A stretch of 64,000 nt of DNA, from assembly GCF_000147335.1 (NCBI RefSeq), contig NC_014501.1, positions 2,185,501 to 2,249,500 on the forward strand. Direction: 5' to 3'. A program made the position numbers and the translations under genes. Of the stretch, positions 9,113-17,929 are shown piece after piece (position 1 is the stretch's first letter; each line of letters starts with the position of its first letter). Source of the stretch: Gloeothece verrucosa PCC 7822. GTDB taxonomy: Bacteria; Cyanobacteriota; Cyanobacteriia; Cyanobacteriales; Microcystaceae. The notes beneath the pieces were generated by a model that had not been told where the DNA came from, ran no database searches, and was given only the letters and a program-made list of their open reading frames with translations.

Positions 9113-10108
9113 TTAGAGTAATGAACCTCCGCAACTTGAGCCGCTTCCGGCTGTACATCCATAGCAATAGTTGGCGGTTTTTATTTGTTTGATTAGGTCT
9201 AGGTTGGCGGCTTCTAAAAGTTTTGCTACCGTTATTTTTTCTCCTTTTGGTGTTGTTGCTGGTAGGTTGTCCATTTGGTTGAAGTCACAGTCATAAATGT
9301 TGCCTAAATAATCTATGGATAATTGGTTACGGCACATTACATGAGCTACTGTATTATCGTTGTGGTTAGTTTCTAGAAATTTTAGATAAGGGGTGTATAA
9401 TTGTTTATGATCTAAATAATGTTTGGTTCTGCCAATGGGTAGATTGGTGATGGTAAATAGGTGATTAAAAACAATATTGAAGTTTTCTTTTAAGTATTTT
9501 TTGTAGTCTTGTTCGAGTTGAGTTTGATGGGGGGTGAGAGAAAATTGCTCGTTTTTGGGGACTGGTGGGTTATACACTAAGTCTAATTGCAAGTTTTCGG
9601 AGCCATAACCTAATTCATTTAGCCTTTGTATGGCTTTTATTGAAGCGTTATAAACACCTGACCCTCTTTGTTTATCTACGTTGTCTTGTAAATAACAGGG
9701 AAGTGAGGCAATTACTCGTAATTGATGGGCGGTAAAATATTCGGGTAGGTCTTCAAATCCGGATTCAAAAAATAGGGTTAAGTTTGACCTAACAATCACT
9801 TCTTTTCCTTGTTTTTTGGCGGCTTCTACTAGGGGTTTAAAGCCATAATTCATTTCGGGTGCGCCACCGGTTAAGTCAACAGTTTCAATCTGAGGAAATC
9901 GGTTGATGAGTTCTATGAGTTGTTGACAAATTTCTGGGGTGAGTTCTTCGGTTCGTTTAGGACTGGCTTCCACATGGCAATGGTTACAGGCTAAGTTGCA
10001 TTTTCTGCCCAGGTTGATTTGTAAAATGGTGATTTTTTGTTTGGTTAGGGGTTGATTGAGTTTTTGATGAAAGGGGGTCAATGAGGGTTGTGAATTGATG
10101 GTTAACAT
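9113..10108 (-). CDS. arsS: Arsenosugar biosynthesis radical SAM protein ArsS
   Basis: A 331-residue radical SAM enzyme. The [4Fe-4S] motif CxxxCxxC is at C37-C41-C44 in the context GRKCNLACNHCHVEA, and the C-terminal part has the ArsS/DUF3641 pattern ending YCYGCTAGSGSSCGG, which supplies further Cys ligands. ArsS is known to use SAM-derived 5'-deoxyadenosyl chemistry on dimethylarsenite to start arsenosugar synthesis. It lies between arsM upstream and the TVP38 gene downstream on one strand, which supports the assignment. Length is normal and the start is ATG at 10108. A possible 110-bp leader separates it from arsM, so it may also have its own promoter. Confidence 0.92.
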   Translation of the reverse strand: MLTINSQPSLTPFHQKLNQPLTKQKITILQINLGRKCNLACNHCHVEASPKRTEELTPEICQQLIELINRFPQIETVDLTGGAPEMNYGFKPLVEAAKKQGKEVIVRSNLTLFFESGFEDLPEYFTAHQLRVIASLPCYLQDNVDKQRGSGVYNASIKAIQRLNELGYGSENLQLDLVYNPPVPKNEQFSLTPHQTQLEQDYKKYLKENFNIVFNHLFTITNLPIGRTKHYLDHKQLYTPYLKFLETNHNDNTVAHVMCRNQLSIDYLGNIYDCDFNQMDNLPATTPKGEKITVAKLLEAANLDLIKQIKTANYCYGCTAGSGSSCGGSLL

Positions 10109-10218
10109 AGCTATTTTTGAAGAGTTTTTTCCACAGATGAACTTTGCCCTGAAGCAAGTGAAGGGACAGATTAAAACAGATTTTCTTGTGCTGTATTTAT
10201 CTGTCTAGATAGACGGGA

Positions 10219-11430
10219 TTAACAACAGGTTCCAGGACTACAACAAGGTTCTTCTGGGTGGGTTGTTGTCAGTCGGTAGCCGCTTCCTTTGGTTTCTTTG
10301 GGATGACGAATGGCTTGATTTTTACAGTTATAGGGTTGGGCTTCTTCTAGGGGGATATCTTGATAGGGTGGGACGGGAATAATATCTTGGTGATAGGGAC
10401 TCTTGGGATTGGTTAAAATCTGATAGGTTTTGTCACAAACTGCCATGCGTTCGCCACGACAAAAAATGTGCCCATCATCGTCTTGGACTTGTTTCCAAGG
10501 GCCTTTATAGATAATAGATTGTTTTCTTTCTAAACAGGGACCGTCTTTTCCTTTGTAGGCACGAACGGTTAAAGAACGAAATTCTATTCCATCAATGATT
10601 TGCCAAGGTTGATCATCTCTTTTGAGGATTTCTATCCCATAAAATCCGGCTTTTTCAAACATTTTGAGAAAGTGATCTTCTCGAAAGGCTCCGGCAATAC
10701 AGCCACTCCATAATTGCGGATCATTGAGAATTTCTGGGGTGGGGTCTTCATCACAAACAATATCTGAAATGACGGCCCTTCCTCCTCGTTTTAAGACTCG
10801 GTATATTTCTTGAAATAATTGTTGTTTGTCTTGAGGACGGACTAGGTTTAAGACACAGTTAGAAATGACTAAATCAATGCTTTCATCCCTGATGAGCGGC
10901 GCGTCTTGACGCAGGCGATGGCACTGCGCTTCAAAGGCGGCTAATCCTTCCATTGAGGTGATGGGATTTTCCTGTAAAATTGTCTCTACTTTTTCTAAGT
11001 CTAACTTTAAATCTTGAATTTTTGCCTTGACAAATTGAGTGTTATAGTAGCCAATTTTATTGGCAATTTCTGGCTGATATTTTCGGGCTAATTGAAGCAT
11101 TTCATCATTGAAGTCAACGCCGATGACTTGACCATTGGCTCCGACTTTCTGAGCAATGATATAACAATTTTTGCCGGCACCGGAACCTAAATCTAATACG
11201 GTTTCTCCTTCGGATACATAGCGGGTGGGGTCGCCACAGCCATAGTCTTTGTCGATGATTTCTTGCGGTAAAATTTTTAGATAGTTGCCCTCGTATGGGG
11301 TGGGACAACAAAGACTCGGTTGTTGCTCTCTGGCACCTTGTTGGTAGCGGCTGATCACGACTTCTTCTATATCGTAAGCGGCATTCGAGGATAAATTAGG
11401 GTTTCCAGTTGAAGTATCTATTTGAGTCAC
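10219..11430 (-). CDS. arsM: Arsenite methyltransferase ArsM (arsenosugar type)
   Basis: A SAM-dependent methyltransferase of 403 residues that methylates arsenite, feeding ArsS. The SAM loop DLGSGAGKN is at about 80-88, and candidate arsenic-binding cysteines are C41-C42 (SLCCPTPY), DYGCGDP, ISNCVLNL and SGCIAGA. The C-terminus ends in CCSPGTCC, four cysteines in eight residues, a likely metalloid-binding tail. I place the start at GTG 11430, preceded by AAAGGAAA, rather than TTG at 11472. The enzyme is longer than bacterial ArsM of about 280 residues because of the cyanobacterial C-terminal extension. It is the first gene of the arsM-arsS-TVP38 set. Confidence 0.88.
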   Translation of the reverse strand: MTQIDTSTGNPNLSSNAAYDIEEVVISRYQQGAREQQPSLCCPTPYEGNYLKILPQEIIDKDYGCGDPTRYVSEGETVLDLGSGAGKNCYIIAQKVGANGQVIGVDFNDEMLQLARKYQPEIANKIGYYNTQFVKAKIQDLKLDLEKVETILQENPITSMEGLAAFEAQCHRLRQDAPLIRDESIDLVISNCVLNLVRPQDKQQLFQEIYRVLKRGGRAVISDIVCDEDPTPEILNDPQLWSGCIAGAFREDHFLKMFEKAGFYGIEILKRDDQPWQIIDGIEFRSLTVRAYKGKDGPCLERKQSIIYKGPWKQVQDDDGHIFCRGERMAVCDKTYQILTNPKSPYHQDIIPVPPYQDIPLEEAQPYNCKNQAIRHPKETKGSGYRLTTTHPEEPCCSPGTCC

Positions 11431-11523
11431 TGATGCTTTCCTTTTTGGTAGCCTATACAGGCAATATAGCAAAAGGCGGCTTTCTTGACTTAATCATATA
11501 AGATATTAAATTTTCGGCACTCA

Positions 11524-12435
11524 CTAAGGAGAAGCCGCCGGAGATTCTTTGGTCAAATTAATCTGAGGGTCTTGGGCCACCCATCCCACCGGAAACTTAT
11601 AACGTACCTCAAAATGTAGATGAGGACTTGGTAAATCCGGTTCTCCTGTGGTTCCCACAGCGCCGATTACATCCCCTGTATTGACCTGCTGCCCGATTTT
11701 AACGCTTACTCGACTCAGATGAGCATAGCGCGTTTGCCGCACATCACTATGATTAATCACGATTAAAATTCCATAACTTTCTTGCGGTCCGACATAAACT
11801 ACAGTTCCTGCACCTGCGGCTAAGACTGGAGTCCCCACCGGCGCTAGTAAATCTATTCCACTATGAAATAAGCGTCTTTTATTGATGGGATTTTCTTGCC
11901 AACCATACTCTAAACCCACTTGAGCTAAAAAGGGTAAAGGATAACCACTTAATCCGGTATAATCATTAGTTTTTTTATTTCTGGCCGTCCAACTCACGCC
12001 CGGAATAAACACCACTGAGGGTTTCATTTGACAGCCATTCACCTCAAATAAAACATCAGCCCTCACCCCATAAACATCCTCTAAATCTTTCCAAGTTGCC
12101 CCGGGGCGGACTTCTACTCGAATGCCATTAAAGGGGGGAATCAGAATCACTTGTCCCACTGCTACTGTACCCTTTTCTAAACCTGGATTAAATCGGATCA
12201 ACGTTTCTGAGGTCAGATTATAATAACGAGCAATGATGGGAATTGTTTCTCCTTCTCTAACCTGATGATGTTTTACTCGAGATAAGGCAGGAGGCGGACA
12301 ACTGGGAGTTTGAGTATTAGGCTTTTTGATAATATCCACTTGAGCAAAGACCGGCATCACTTCGCCCACAGAGAATATTAACAATAGCCATGTCAAGAGT
12401 AACCGAGAAGAACCTATAGGATCAATCAAAGTCAA
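11524..12435 (-). CDS. Exported M23 peptidase with LysM domain
   Basis: A secreted peptidoglycan endopeptidase or amidase activator. After a signal peptide come a LysM repeat (HQVREGETIPIIARYYNLTSETL, ending LIPP) and a second LysM-like segment. The C-terminal M23 domain has its zinc ligands visible: HSGIDLLAPVG (His, Asp) and SPHLHFEVR (HxH), plus the conserved YAHLSR. All catalytic positions are present, so it should be an active metallopeptidase. The start is uncertain: no ATG exists, and TTG at 12435 gives a good signal peptide, while TTGs at 12459 and 12519 would overlap the end of hom. It follows hom closely on the same strand. Confidence 0.8.
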   Translation of the reverse strand: MTLIDPIGSSRLLLTWLLLIFSVGEVMPVFAQVDIIKKPNTQTPSCPPPALSRVKHHQVREGETIPIIARYYNLTSETLIRFNPGLEKGTVAVGQVILIPPFNGIRVEVRPGATWKDLEDVYGVRADVLFEVNGCQMKPSVVFIPGVSWTARNKKTNDYTGLSGYPLPFLAQVGLEYGWQENPINKRRLFHSGIDLLAPVGTPVLAAGAGTVVYVGPQESYGILIVINHSDVRQTRYAHLSRVSVKIGQQVNTGDVIGAVGTTGEPDLPSPHLHFEVRYKFPVGWVAQDPQINLTKESPAASP

Positions 12436-12466
12436 TACACCACCGAACCATTCTTTCAAGAGAAGA

Positions 12467-13768
12467 CTAAAGCACTCGCAGGACGCTAGGAATGCTATTA
12501 ATCGCTTGAGATTGCTCAATTTCAGCTAAGGCTTGCCGAAAATTGCCTTCTCGTACATCATGAGTGACCACGACGATTTCTGCTAACTGTCCCTGAAATC
12601 CAATTTGAACGACGGATTCTAGACTAACATGGTGCTGACCAAAACAAGTTCCTAAATGCCCAATCACCCCAGGGACATCTTCACAGAGAAAGCGGGCATA
12701 AAAGCGAGTTTTTAAATCTTCAATTGGGGTCAGACTACAATAATGTTGATGGGTGACGTTCAATAAAGGATCTAAAGATTGTGCTTGTCCTCCACTGCTT
12801 TGCAGAATGCCGACGATATTCATAATATCTGAAACGACTGCACTGGCGGTTGGACCTGCCCCCGCACCGGGTCCAAAAAACATCACTTGTCCTAACGGTT
12901 CTCCCTTGACCAAAATGGCGTTATAAACCCCATTAATACTGGCTAGTGGATGATCTTTGGCTATTAAAGTGGGATGTACTCGCACTTGTAAGGTTTCTGA
13001 ATCATCTCCTTTAGAACCTTGGGCAATGGCTAATAATTTAATCACAAATCCGAGTTTATCAGCATAAGTAATATCGGCGGCACTGACTTGACGAATGCCC
13101 TCACAATAAATCTCTTCGCGTTTTACCCGTCCGGCAAAACCGATGGAGGCCAAAATAGCAATTTTATCGGCTGCATCTAATCCGTCTACATCTGCCGTCG
13201 GATCGGCTTCAGCATAGCCTAATTTTTGGGCTTCTGCTAATACCTCGCCAAAATCGGCTCCCTCAGAGGTCATTTGGCTGAGGATATAATTGGTCGTTCC
13301 GTTAATAATGCCAATAATATTACTAATCCGATTGGCCCCTAATGATTGTTTGAGGGGTTTAATCACTGGAATTCCCCCCCCCACAGCCGCTTCTAATAAC
13401 ACATAAACGCCGGCTGCATTGGCCGCTTCATAAATTTCATCCCCATAACGAGCGATCACTGCCTTATTGGCCGTGACAATGTGCTTTTTATGGGCAATGG
13501 CCTTCATGATGAGTGACTTGGCTGGTTCTAGTCCTCCGAGCAGTTCTACGACAATATCAATCTCTGGATCAATGACAATACTTTCTAGATCTGTTGTAAT
13601 CACGGCGGGAGGGAGTTGAACTTGACGGGGTTTGTCAAGAGAGCGCACTCCTGCCCGTTTAATCTCGATATCTTTTAAGATAGGATTACGTCCCCAGGGA
13701 TCGAGTAGAATTTGTGCTGTCCCCGTTCCCACAGTTCCCAAGCCTAATAAACCTATTTTAAATGCCAC
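12467..13768 (-). CDS. hom: Homoserine dehydrogenase
   Basis: A 433-residue cytosolic enzyme reducing aspartate semialdehyde to homoserine for threonine and methionine synthesis. Domains in order: NAD(P)-binding Rossmann region with GLGTVGTG at 9-16, the dimerisation/catalytic domain with TANKAVIA and the GGGIPVIKPL segment, and a C-terminal ACT domain from about 355 (FLCEDVPGVIGHLGTCFGQ) that usually senses threonine. The start is GTG at 13768 with AGGA 9 nt upstream. Length is normal for the monofunctional enzyme. The M23 peptidase gene begins just before or after its stop, depending on the start chosen. Confidence 0.95.
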   Translation of the reverse strand: MAFKIGLLGLGTVGTGTAQILLDPWGRNPILKDIEIKRAGVRSLDKPRQVQLPPAVITTDLESIVIDPEIDIVVELLGGLEPAKSLIMKAIAHKKHIVTANKAVIARYGDEIYEAANAAGVYVLLEAAVGGGIPVIKPLKQSLGANRISNIIGIINGTTNYILSQMTSEGADFGEVLAEAQKLGYAEADPTADVDGLDAADKIAILASIGFAGRVKREEIYCEGIRQVSAADITYADKLGFVIKLLAIAQGSKGDDSETLQVRVHPTLIAKDHPLASINGVYNAILVKGEPLGQVMFFGPGAGAGPTASAVVSDIMNIVGILQSSGGQAQSLDPLLNVTHQHYCSLTPIEDLKTRFYARFLCEDVPGVIGHLGTCFGQHHVSLESVVQIGFQGQLAEIVVVTHDVREGNFRQALAEIEQSQAINSIPSVLRVL

Positions 13769-13944
13769 TGCTGTTATCCTCGCTTCTACTCCTTATCTAG
13801 ATTAGCATTCCCCATTCCTCTTTCCCATTCTCCATTCCCCCTTCTCAGTTGGAAAATTTAGTTAACCAGAATACAAAGTTGGTAACCTTTTAAGGTAAAA
13901 TAATGATTTTGAGTTAGTGAGTCTATATAGATATATAACAATAA

Positions 13945-14172
13945 ATGACTAGCCAATTAATTTCTCGAGAGTCTCGCCAAAACCATTCCTTAGAATCTCT
14001 AGTTCACACCTCTAAGACAACCTTCGGCGAAGACCCGCATTTAACAAAAGTGATGCAATCTTACCAAGCAGCCCAACAAGTAGAATATCTACATTTGCAA
14101 GCAGAGATAGAAGTTCTATTACAGCAATTACAAACTTTAAAACAAAAACGCTCAAGGAAAAAAGTTAGTTAG
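13945..14172 (+). CDS. Small conserved-type hypothetical protein
   Basis: A 75-residue protein with no recognised domain. Residues 32-75 form a probable amphipathic coiled coil (VMQSYQAAQQVEYLHLQAEIEVLLQQLQTLKQKR) ending in a basic KRSRKK tail, which could bind nucleic acid or a membrane; that is inference. The first 30 residues are polar and probably disordered. It begins with ATG, stands alone between hom (divergent) and ycf23, and has about 200 bp of non-coding DNA behind it. Confidence 0.6.
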   Translation: MTSQLISRESRQNHSLESLVHTSKTTFGEDPHLTKVMQSYQAAQQVEYLHLQAEIEVLLQQLQTLKQKRSRKKVS

Positions 14173-14371
14173 CTTGCACCTGCTCTAAAGCCATAAAAAT
14201 GAAAATTTAAACGGCAGTTGATTCATAGCTCATTAGGGTGATGAATCAATGATTTCCTATAGAGAGTTAAGGCAGAAGAACTCTAAAATTAAGGTTAAAT
14301 GCCTGAGTTTTTAGCATCTCCAGCCATCAAAAAATGAGACAATATTTATAAGTTGGTAGTCAATTAAAAAC

Positions 14372-15118
14372 ATGACCATACATCCTCAATTACAAAAGGC
14401 CTTTTCTACCCGCAGAGCTTTAAAAGTGATTAGCGGCTTAAATAATTTTGATCTCTCAAAAGTAGCAGCAGTAGTCAAAGCCGCCGAAGCGGGTGGTGCA
14501 ACCTTCGTGGATATCGCCGCCGATGAGAATTTAGTCCGTCAAGTTCGTCAATTAATCGATTTACCCATTTGTGTATCGGCTGTAGAACCAGAATTATTGG
14601 TTTTAGCCGTAAAAGCTGGAGCAGATTTAATTGAAATTGGGAATTTTGATAGTTTCTATGCTCAAGGACGACGCTTTGAAGCACCTGAAGTTCTCGCTTT
14701 AACTCAACAAACCCGCCAACTGTTGCCAAATATTACTCTTTCGGTAACGGTTCCTCATATTCTGCCGCTTGATGAACAAGTTCAACTCGCAGAGGCTTTA
14801 GTGGTAGCCGGAGCAGATATTATTCAAACCGAAGGCGGAACCAGTAGCCGCCCCACTCATGCGGGGATTATGGGTTTAATTGAAAAAGCTACCCCCACTC
14901 TAGCGGCGGCTTATAGCATCTCCCAAGCTGTACCGGTGCCGGTTTTATGTGCCTCTGGGTTATCTAGCGTCACTGTACCGATGGCTATTGCTGCCGGTGC
15001 GGCGGGTGTTGGGGTTGGTTCAGCCATTAATCAACTCAATGATGAAGTCGCTATGGTGGCGGCTGTCCGCAGTTTGGTAGAAGCTTTAGAAACAAACCCT
15101 ATTCAAGTTCAGATCTAA
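14372..15118 (+). CDS. ycf23: Ycf23 / DUF561 TIM-barrel protein
   Basis: A 248-residue protein of the DUF561 family, called Ycf23 in algal plastids and kept in cyanobacteria. The sequence reads as a small-molecule TIM barrel: VISGLNNFDL, GGATFVDIAAD, LPICVSAVEP, AGADLIEIGNFD, and the late phosphate-binding-type loop VLCASGLSSVTVPMAIAAGAAGVGVGSAIN. Function is not established; the fold suggests binding of a phosphorylated metabolite. A clear terminator follows at 15157. No operon partner is present. Confidence 0.9.
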   Translation: MTIHPQLQKAFSTRRALKVISGLNNFDLSKVAAVVKAAEAGGATFVDIAADENLVRQVRQLIDLPICVSAVEPELLVLAVKAGADLIEIGNFDSFYAQGRRFEAPEVLALTQQTRQLLPNITLSVTVPHILPLDEQVQLAEALVVAGADIIQTEGGTSSRPTHAGIMGLIEKATPTLAAAYSISQAVPVPVLCASGLSSVTVPMAIAAGAAGVGVGSAINQLNDEVAMVAAVRSLVEALETNPIQVQI

Positions 15119-15156
15119 ACTGTTCGACATGAATATAATGATTTAATATCTTTGCA

Positions 15157-15191
15157 GGTGGGTTATATAACTCACCTTTAATTTTTTTTAT
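15157..15191 (+). terminator. Rho-independent terminator of ycf23
   Basis: GGTGGGTTAT at 15157-15166 pairs with ATAACTCACC at 15167-15176 (one G-T wobble) and is followed by TTTAATTTTTTTT. It lies 38 bp after the ycf23 stop. Confidence 0.85.
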
Positions 15192-15258
15192 CTAAATCTT
15201 AACCTGATCATGAGATCATATCTTTTTATAAAACTGTTGTATTAACTTAGACAAAACA

Positions 15259-15768
15259 ATGAGCAGAAAAATAATCGGCTATCTAATCATAACCACCTTA
15301 GTAGGAGCCATAACCCTTTGTGGGCAAAAAGCTAATGCTCTTACCTTTAACTTTACTCAACAAGGATGGACTCAAGGAGGAATACTAAGCGGCAGTTTTA
15401 GTGGAGAAGACCTCAACAATGATAATTTAATTGAAAAAACAGAGGTAACTGATTTTTCTTTTGCTTGGTCGGGAAATTCGTCAGTCCCTTCTTTTAAACA
15501 TGATTTTTCTAATTTATTTAATTGGGAATTTTCTCTTTCAGATTACCGTTTAATTAATGGGTCGAGCAGTAGAGGAACTACCTTTTGGTCTTATGACGAT
15601 AAGATTAAAAAAGGAGAGATAGGGATAGTCGCTTTTGTGAGTACCCTATCCGATACCACTGTCGAACCGCCAAACTTTTCACAGGTGCCAGAACCTTTGA
15701 CGATTTTAGGGACAGGCACAGCCCTATTATTCGGCGCAGTTTTTAAAGGGAAATTAAGCGAAAAATAG
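15259..15768 (+). CDS. PEP-CTERM sorting domain protein
   Basis: A 169-residue exported protein. It has a signal peptide at the N-terminus (hydrophobic core to about residue 27, GQKANA). A middle region of about 110 residues has no recognised domain but is rich in Ser, Asn and aromatic residues, as many surface proteins are. The C-terminus is the exosortase recognition tag: VPEPLTILGTG, a hydrophobic stretch and the basic end KGKLSEK. The exosortase at 52698 is the obvious processing enzyme, though 37 kb away. Function of the mature part is unknown. Confidence 0.85.
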   Translation: MSRKIIGYLIITTLVGAITLCGQKANALTFNFTQQGWTQGGILSGSFSGEDLNNDNLIEKTEVTDFSFAWSGNSSVPSFKHDFSNLFNWEFSLSDYRLINGSSSRGTTFWSYDDKIKKGEIGIVAFVSTLSDTTVEPPNFSQVPEPLTILGTGTALLFGAVFKGKLSEK

Positions 15769-15815
15769 CGATAAAATTGGCTTTTCTTCGGGGGCAATGC
15801 CGACTCGAACCCCGA

Positions 15816-16955
15816 TTAGCTCAAGCAATCTTTTAAAGAATAAGCGACTTGCTCTTGTTCTTCAAAAGTCAGGTCAGGAAACATCGGTAAAGACAATACT
15901 TCCTGACAAGCTTGTTCTGATCGCGGCAATTGTCCTTGCTGATAACCTAAATATTGATAAACGGGTTGCAAATGCAAAGGCAGAGGATAATAAACCATTG
16001 ATATTACCCCCATTTGTTGCAATTGTTCCCGCACTTGATTTCTATATAATTGTTCACCTTGTTGGTGCTCCGGTAGGCGAATGGTATATTGATTCCAAAC
16101 GTGTTTCCCACCGGCTAACGCTTGAGGTAACTGAATCTTTCCGATAGGGGAAAGCAGATGTTGATAGCGTTCGGCCACCAGAGAACGTTGTTCATTCCAA
16201 TGATCTAAATAACGGAGTTTAACTTGTAAAATAGCCGCTTGAAGGCTATCAAGACGACTATTGACCCCGATGGCTTCATGATAATAACGTACTCGGCTGC
16301 CATGTTCAGAAAGCATTTTCAGGGTAGCGGCGATCTCTGGATCATTAGTCGTCACCGCCCCACCATCCCCACAGGCCCCTAAGTTTTTCGTGGGAAAGAA
16401 GCTAAAAGCCCCGATATGGCCGATGCTACCGACTTTTTTTCCGTCCCATTCGGCCCCTGTTGCTTGGGCGCAATCTTCAATCACAAATAGATGATACTGT
16501 TGGGCAATTTCCATCACTTTTGTCATATTGACGGCTTGACCAAACAGATGTACTGGAATAATGGCTTTTGTCTTGCTGGTAATAGCGGCTTCAATCTGAT
16601 CCACATCCAGATTAAAAGTATGCGGCTCAATATCCACAAATACAGGAGTCGCCCCCACCAAATTAATGACCTCGGCAGTGGCAATAAAAGTAAAAGGACT
16701 CGTGATTACTTCGTCTCCCTTGCCGATATTTAAGGCCCTTAAAGCGAGATAAAGAGCATCTGTACCGGAATTACAAGAGACACATTCACTTACATTAATA
16801 TAATGGGCAAATTGTTTTTCAAAGTCAGTGACAACAGTACCACCAATGTAACGACCAGAACTTAATATTTCTAGAACCGCTAAGTCGGTTTCGGTACTAA
16901 TTAATTTATACTGACGTGCCAGATCAACAGGAGGTATATTATTCACTCGTTTCAA
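15816..16955 (-). CDS. DegT/DnrJ/EryC1/StrS family aminotransferase
   Basis: A 379-residue PLP-dependent sugar aminotransferase of the kind that makes amino sugars for lipopolysaccharide O-antigen or exopolysaccharide. The PLP lysine is K190 in FFPTKNLGACGDGG; the phosphate-binding region CNSGTDALYLALRA (61-74) and the Asp of VIEDCAQATGA (161) are in place. Length is normal. The frame begins at TTG 16955; a GTG at 16946 is an alternative, and neither has a convincing ribosome site. No other nucleotide-sugar genes lie next to it, so the exact sugar cannot be named. Confidence 0.9.
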   Translation of the reverse strand: MKRVNNIPPVDLARQYKLISTETDLAVLEILSSGRYIGGTVVTDFEKQFAHYINVSECVSCNSGTDALYLALRALNIGKGDEVITSPFTFIATAEVINLVGATPVFVDIEPHTFNLDVDQIEAAITSKTKAIIPVHLFGQAVNMTKVMEIAQQYHLFVIEDCAQATGAEWDGKKVGSIGHIGAFSFFPTKNLGACGDGGAVTTNDPEIAATLKMLSEHGSRVRYYHEAIGVNSRLDSLQAAILQVKLRYLDHWNEQRSLVAERYQHLLSPIGKIQLPQALAGGKHVWNQYTIRLPEHQQGEQLYRNQVREQLQQMGVISMVYYPLPLHLQPVYQYLGYQQGQLPRSEQACQEVLSLPMFPDLTFEEQEQVAYSLKDCLS

Positions 16956-17072
16956 CAGGAGAGTTTTTAATTATGAAAGCAAATTTTGCACGAAAAGGAA
17001 AGAGTTCATAAATTGCTAAGTCAGTGGTTGAGGCTGATTAGTTCCTGAGTTGATGGAGGAGGTAAGAATATT

Positions 17073-17852
17073 GTGCATGATTTAGTCGAACTTAACCCTG
17101 GTGACTTGGGATGGGCACTAGGGATCATGATCGCAGCGATCGCGCTCTCGAATTGGCAAAAGCTGAAGTTAGAAGGGCAGTTATTGCTGGCTACCGGGCG
17201 CTCTCTGCTACAACTGTTAGTCGTGGGTTATGTGCTGGTGGCGATTTTTGCCTTACATAATCCTCTGGCGGTGTTAGCGATTTTAGGGATTATGTTAACT
17301 ATTGCTGCGGTGGTTTCCCGTAACCGTATTGGTAAAAAAATTGGGGGGTTGTTGCCGGTGGTTTGGGGTTCGTTATTGGCCAGTAACGCTTTAACACTCG
17401 GCTATGTGATCGCGTTTATTATTCAACCGGAGAACTGGTACGACCCCCAATATATTATCCCTTTGACGGGGATGGTTTTGGGAAATGCCATGAATAGCGC
17501 TTCTTTGGCGGGGGAAAGGTTGGCGAGTTTAATTATTCAGAACCGTTTAGAAGTGGAAACCTATCTCTGTTTAGGGGCTACGCCAACAGAGGCTATTTCT
17601 GCTTATCGAACTGAAGCGATTCGAGTGAGTTTAATTCCGACAATTAATCAAATGATGGTGGTAGGATTAGTCAGTTTACCGGGAATGTTTACCGGACAAG
17701 TTTTAGCCGGTAGTGATCCCCTTAATGCGGCTTCTTATCAGATTTTAATTTTGTTTATGATTGCTTTTGCTAATTTGATGACGGCAATTTTGGTGACTCA
17801 AGGCGTTGCTCAAGGTTTTTTTAATAAAAATGCTCAATTAACTTTGCCTTGA
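17073..17852 (+). CDS. FetB/UPF0014 family ABC-type permease
   Basis: A 259-residue protein with seven predicted membrane segments, of the UPF0014 family that includes E. coli FetB (YbbM), a permease of an iron exporter. Recognisable family stretches are ATGRSLLQLLVVGY, PLTGMVLGNAMNSASLAGERL, LGATPTEA and PTINQMMVVGLVSLPGMFTGQVLAG. The start is GTG 17073 with GGAGGAGG 10 nt upstream. The matching ATPase (FetA) is not adjacent here, so it must be elsewhere or the protein works with another ATPase. Metal specificity is inferred from the family only. Confidence 0.85.
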   Translation: MHDLVELNPGDLGWALGIMIAAIALSNWQKLKLEGQLLLATGRSLLQLLVVGYVLVAIFALHNPLAVLAILGIMLTIAAVVSRNRIGKKIGGLLPVVWGSLLASNALTLGYVIAFIIQPENWYDPQYIIPLTGMVLGNAMNSASLAGERLASLIIQNRLEVETYLCLGATPTEAISAYRTEAIRVSLIPTINQMMVVGLVSLPGMFTGQVLAGSDPLNAASYQILILFMIAFANLMTAILVTQGVAQGFFNKNAQLTLP

Positions 17853-17879
17853 TTTATGCAAGAGGTCTAATAATTTAAA

Positions 17880-17905
17880 GGTGGACATAATCCACCCTCT
17901 TTTTC
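17880..17905 (+). terminator. Rho-independent terminator after the FetB-like gene
   Basis: GGTGGA (17880-17885) and TCCACC (17891-17896) form a perfect 6-bp stem with a 5-nt loop, followed by CTCTTTTT. It lies about 27 bp after the stop. Confidence 0.85.
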
Positions 17906-17929
17906 TCAAAAACCCGCCTTAAAGACAAA

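Noticed and set aside
15769-15815. tRNA T-loop-like bases (GGGGTTCGAGTC) after the DegT gene
   Set aside because: No acceptor stem or other arms; only a short hairpin CGGGG/CCCCG is present.
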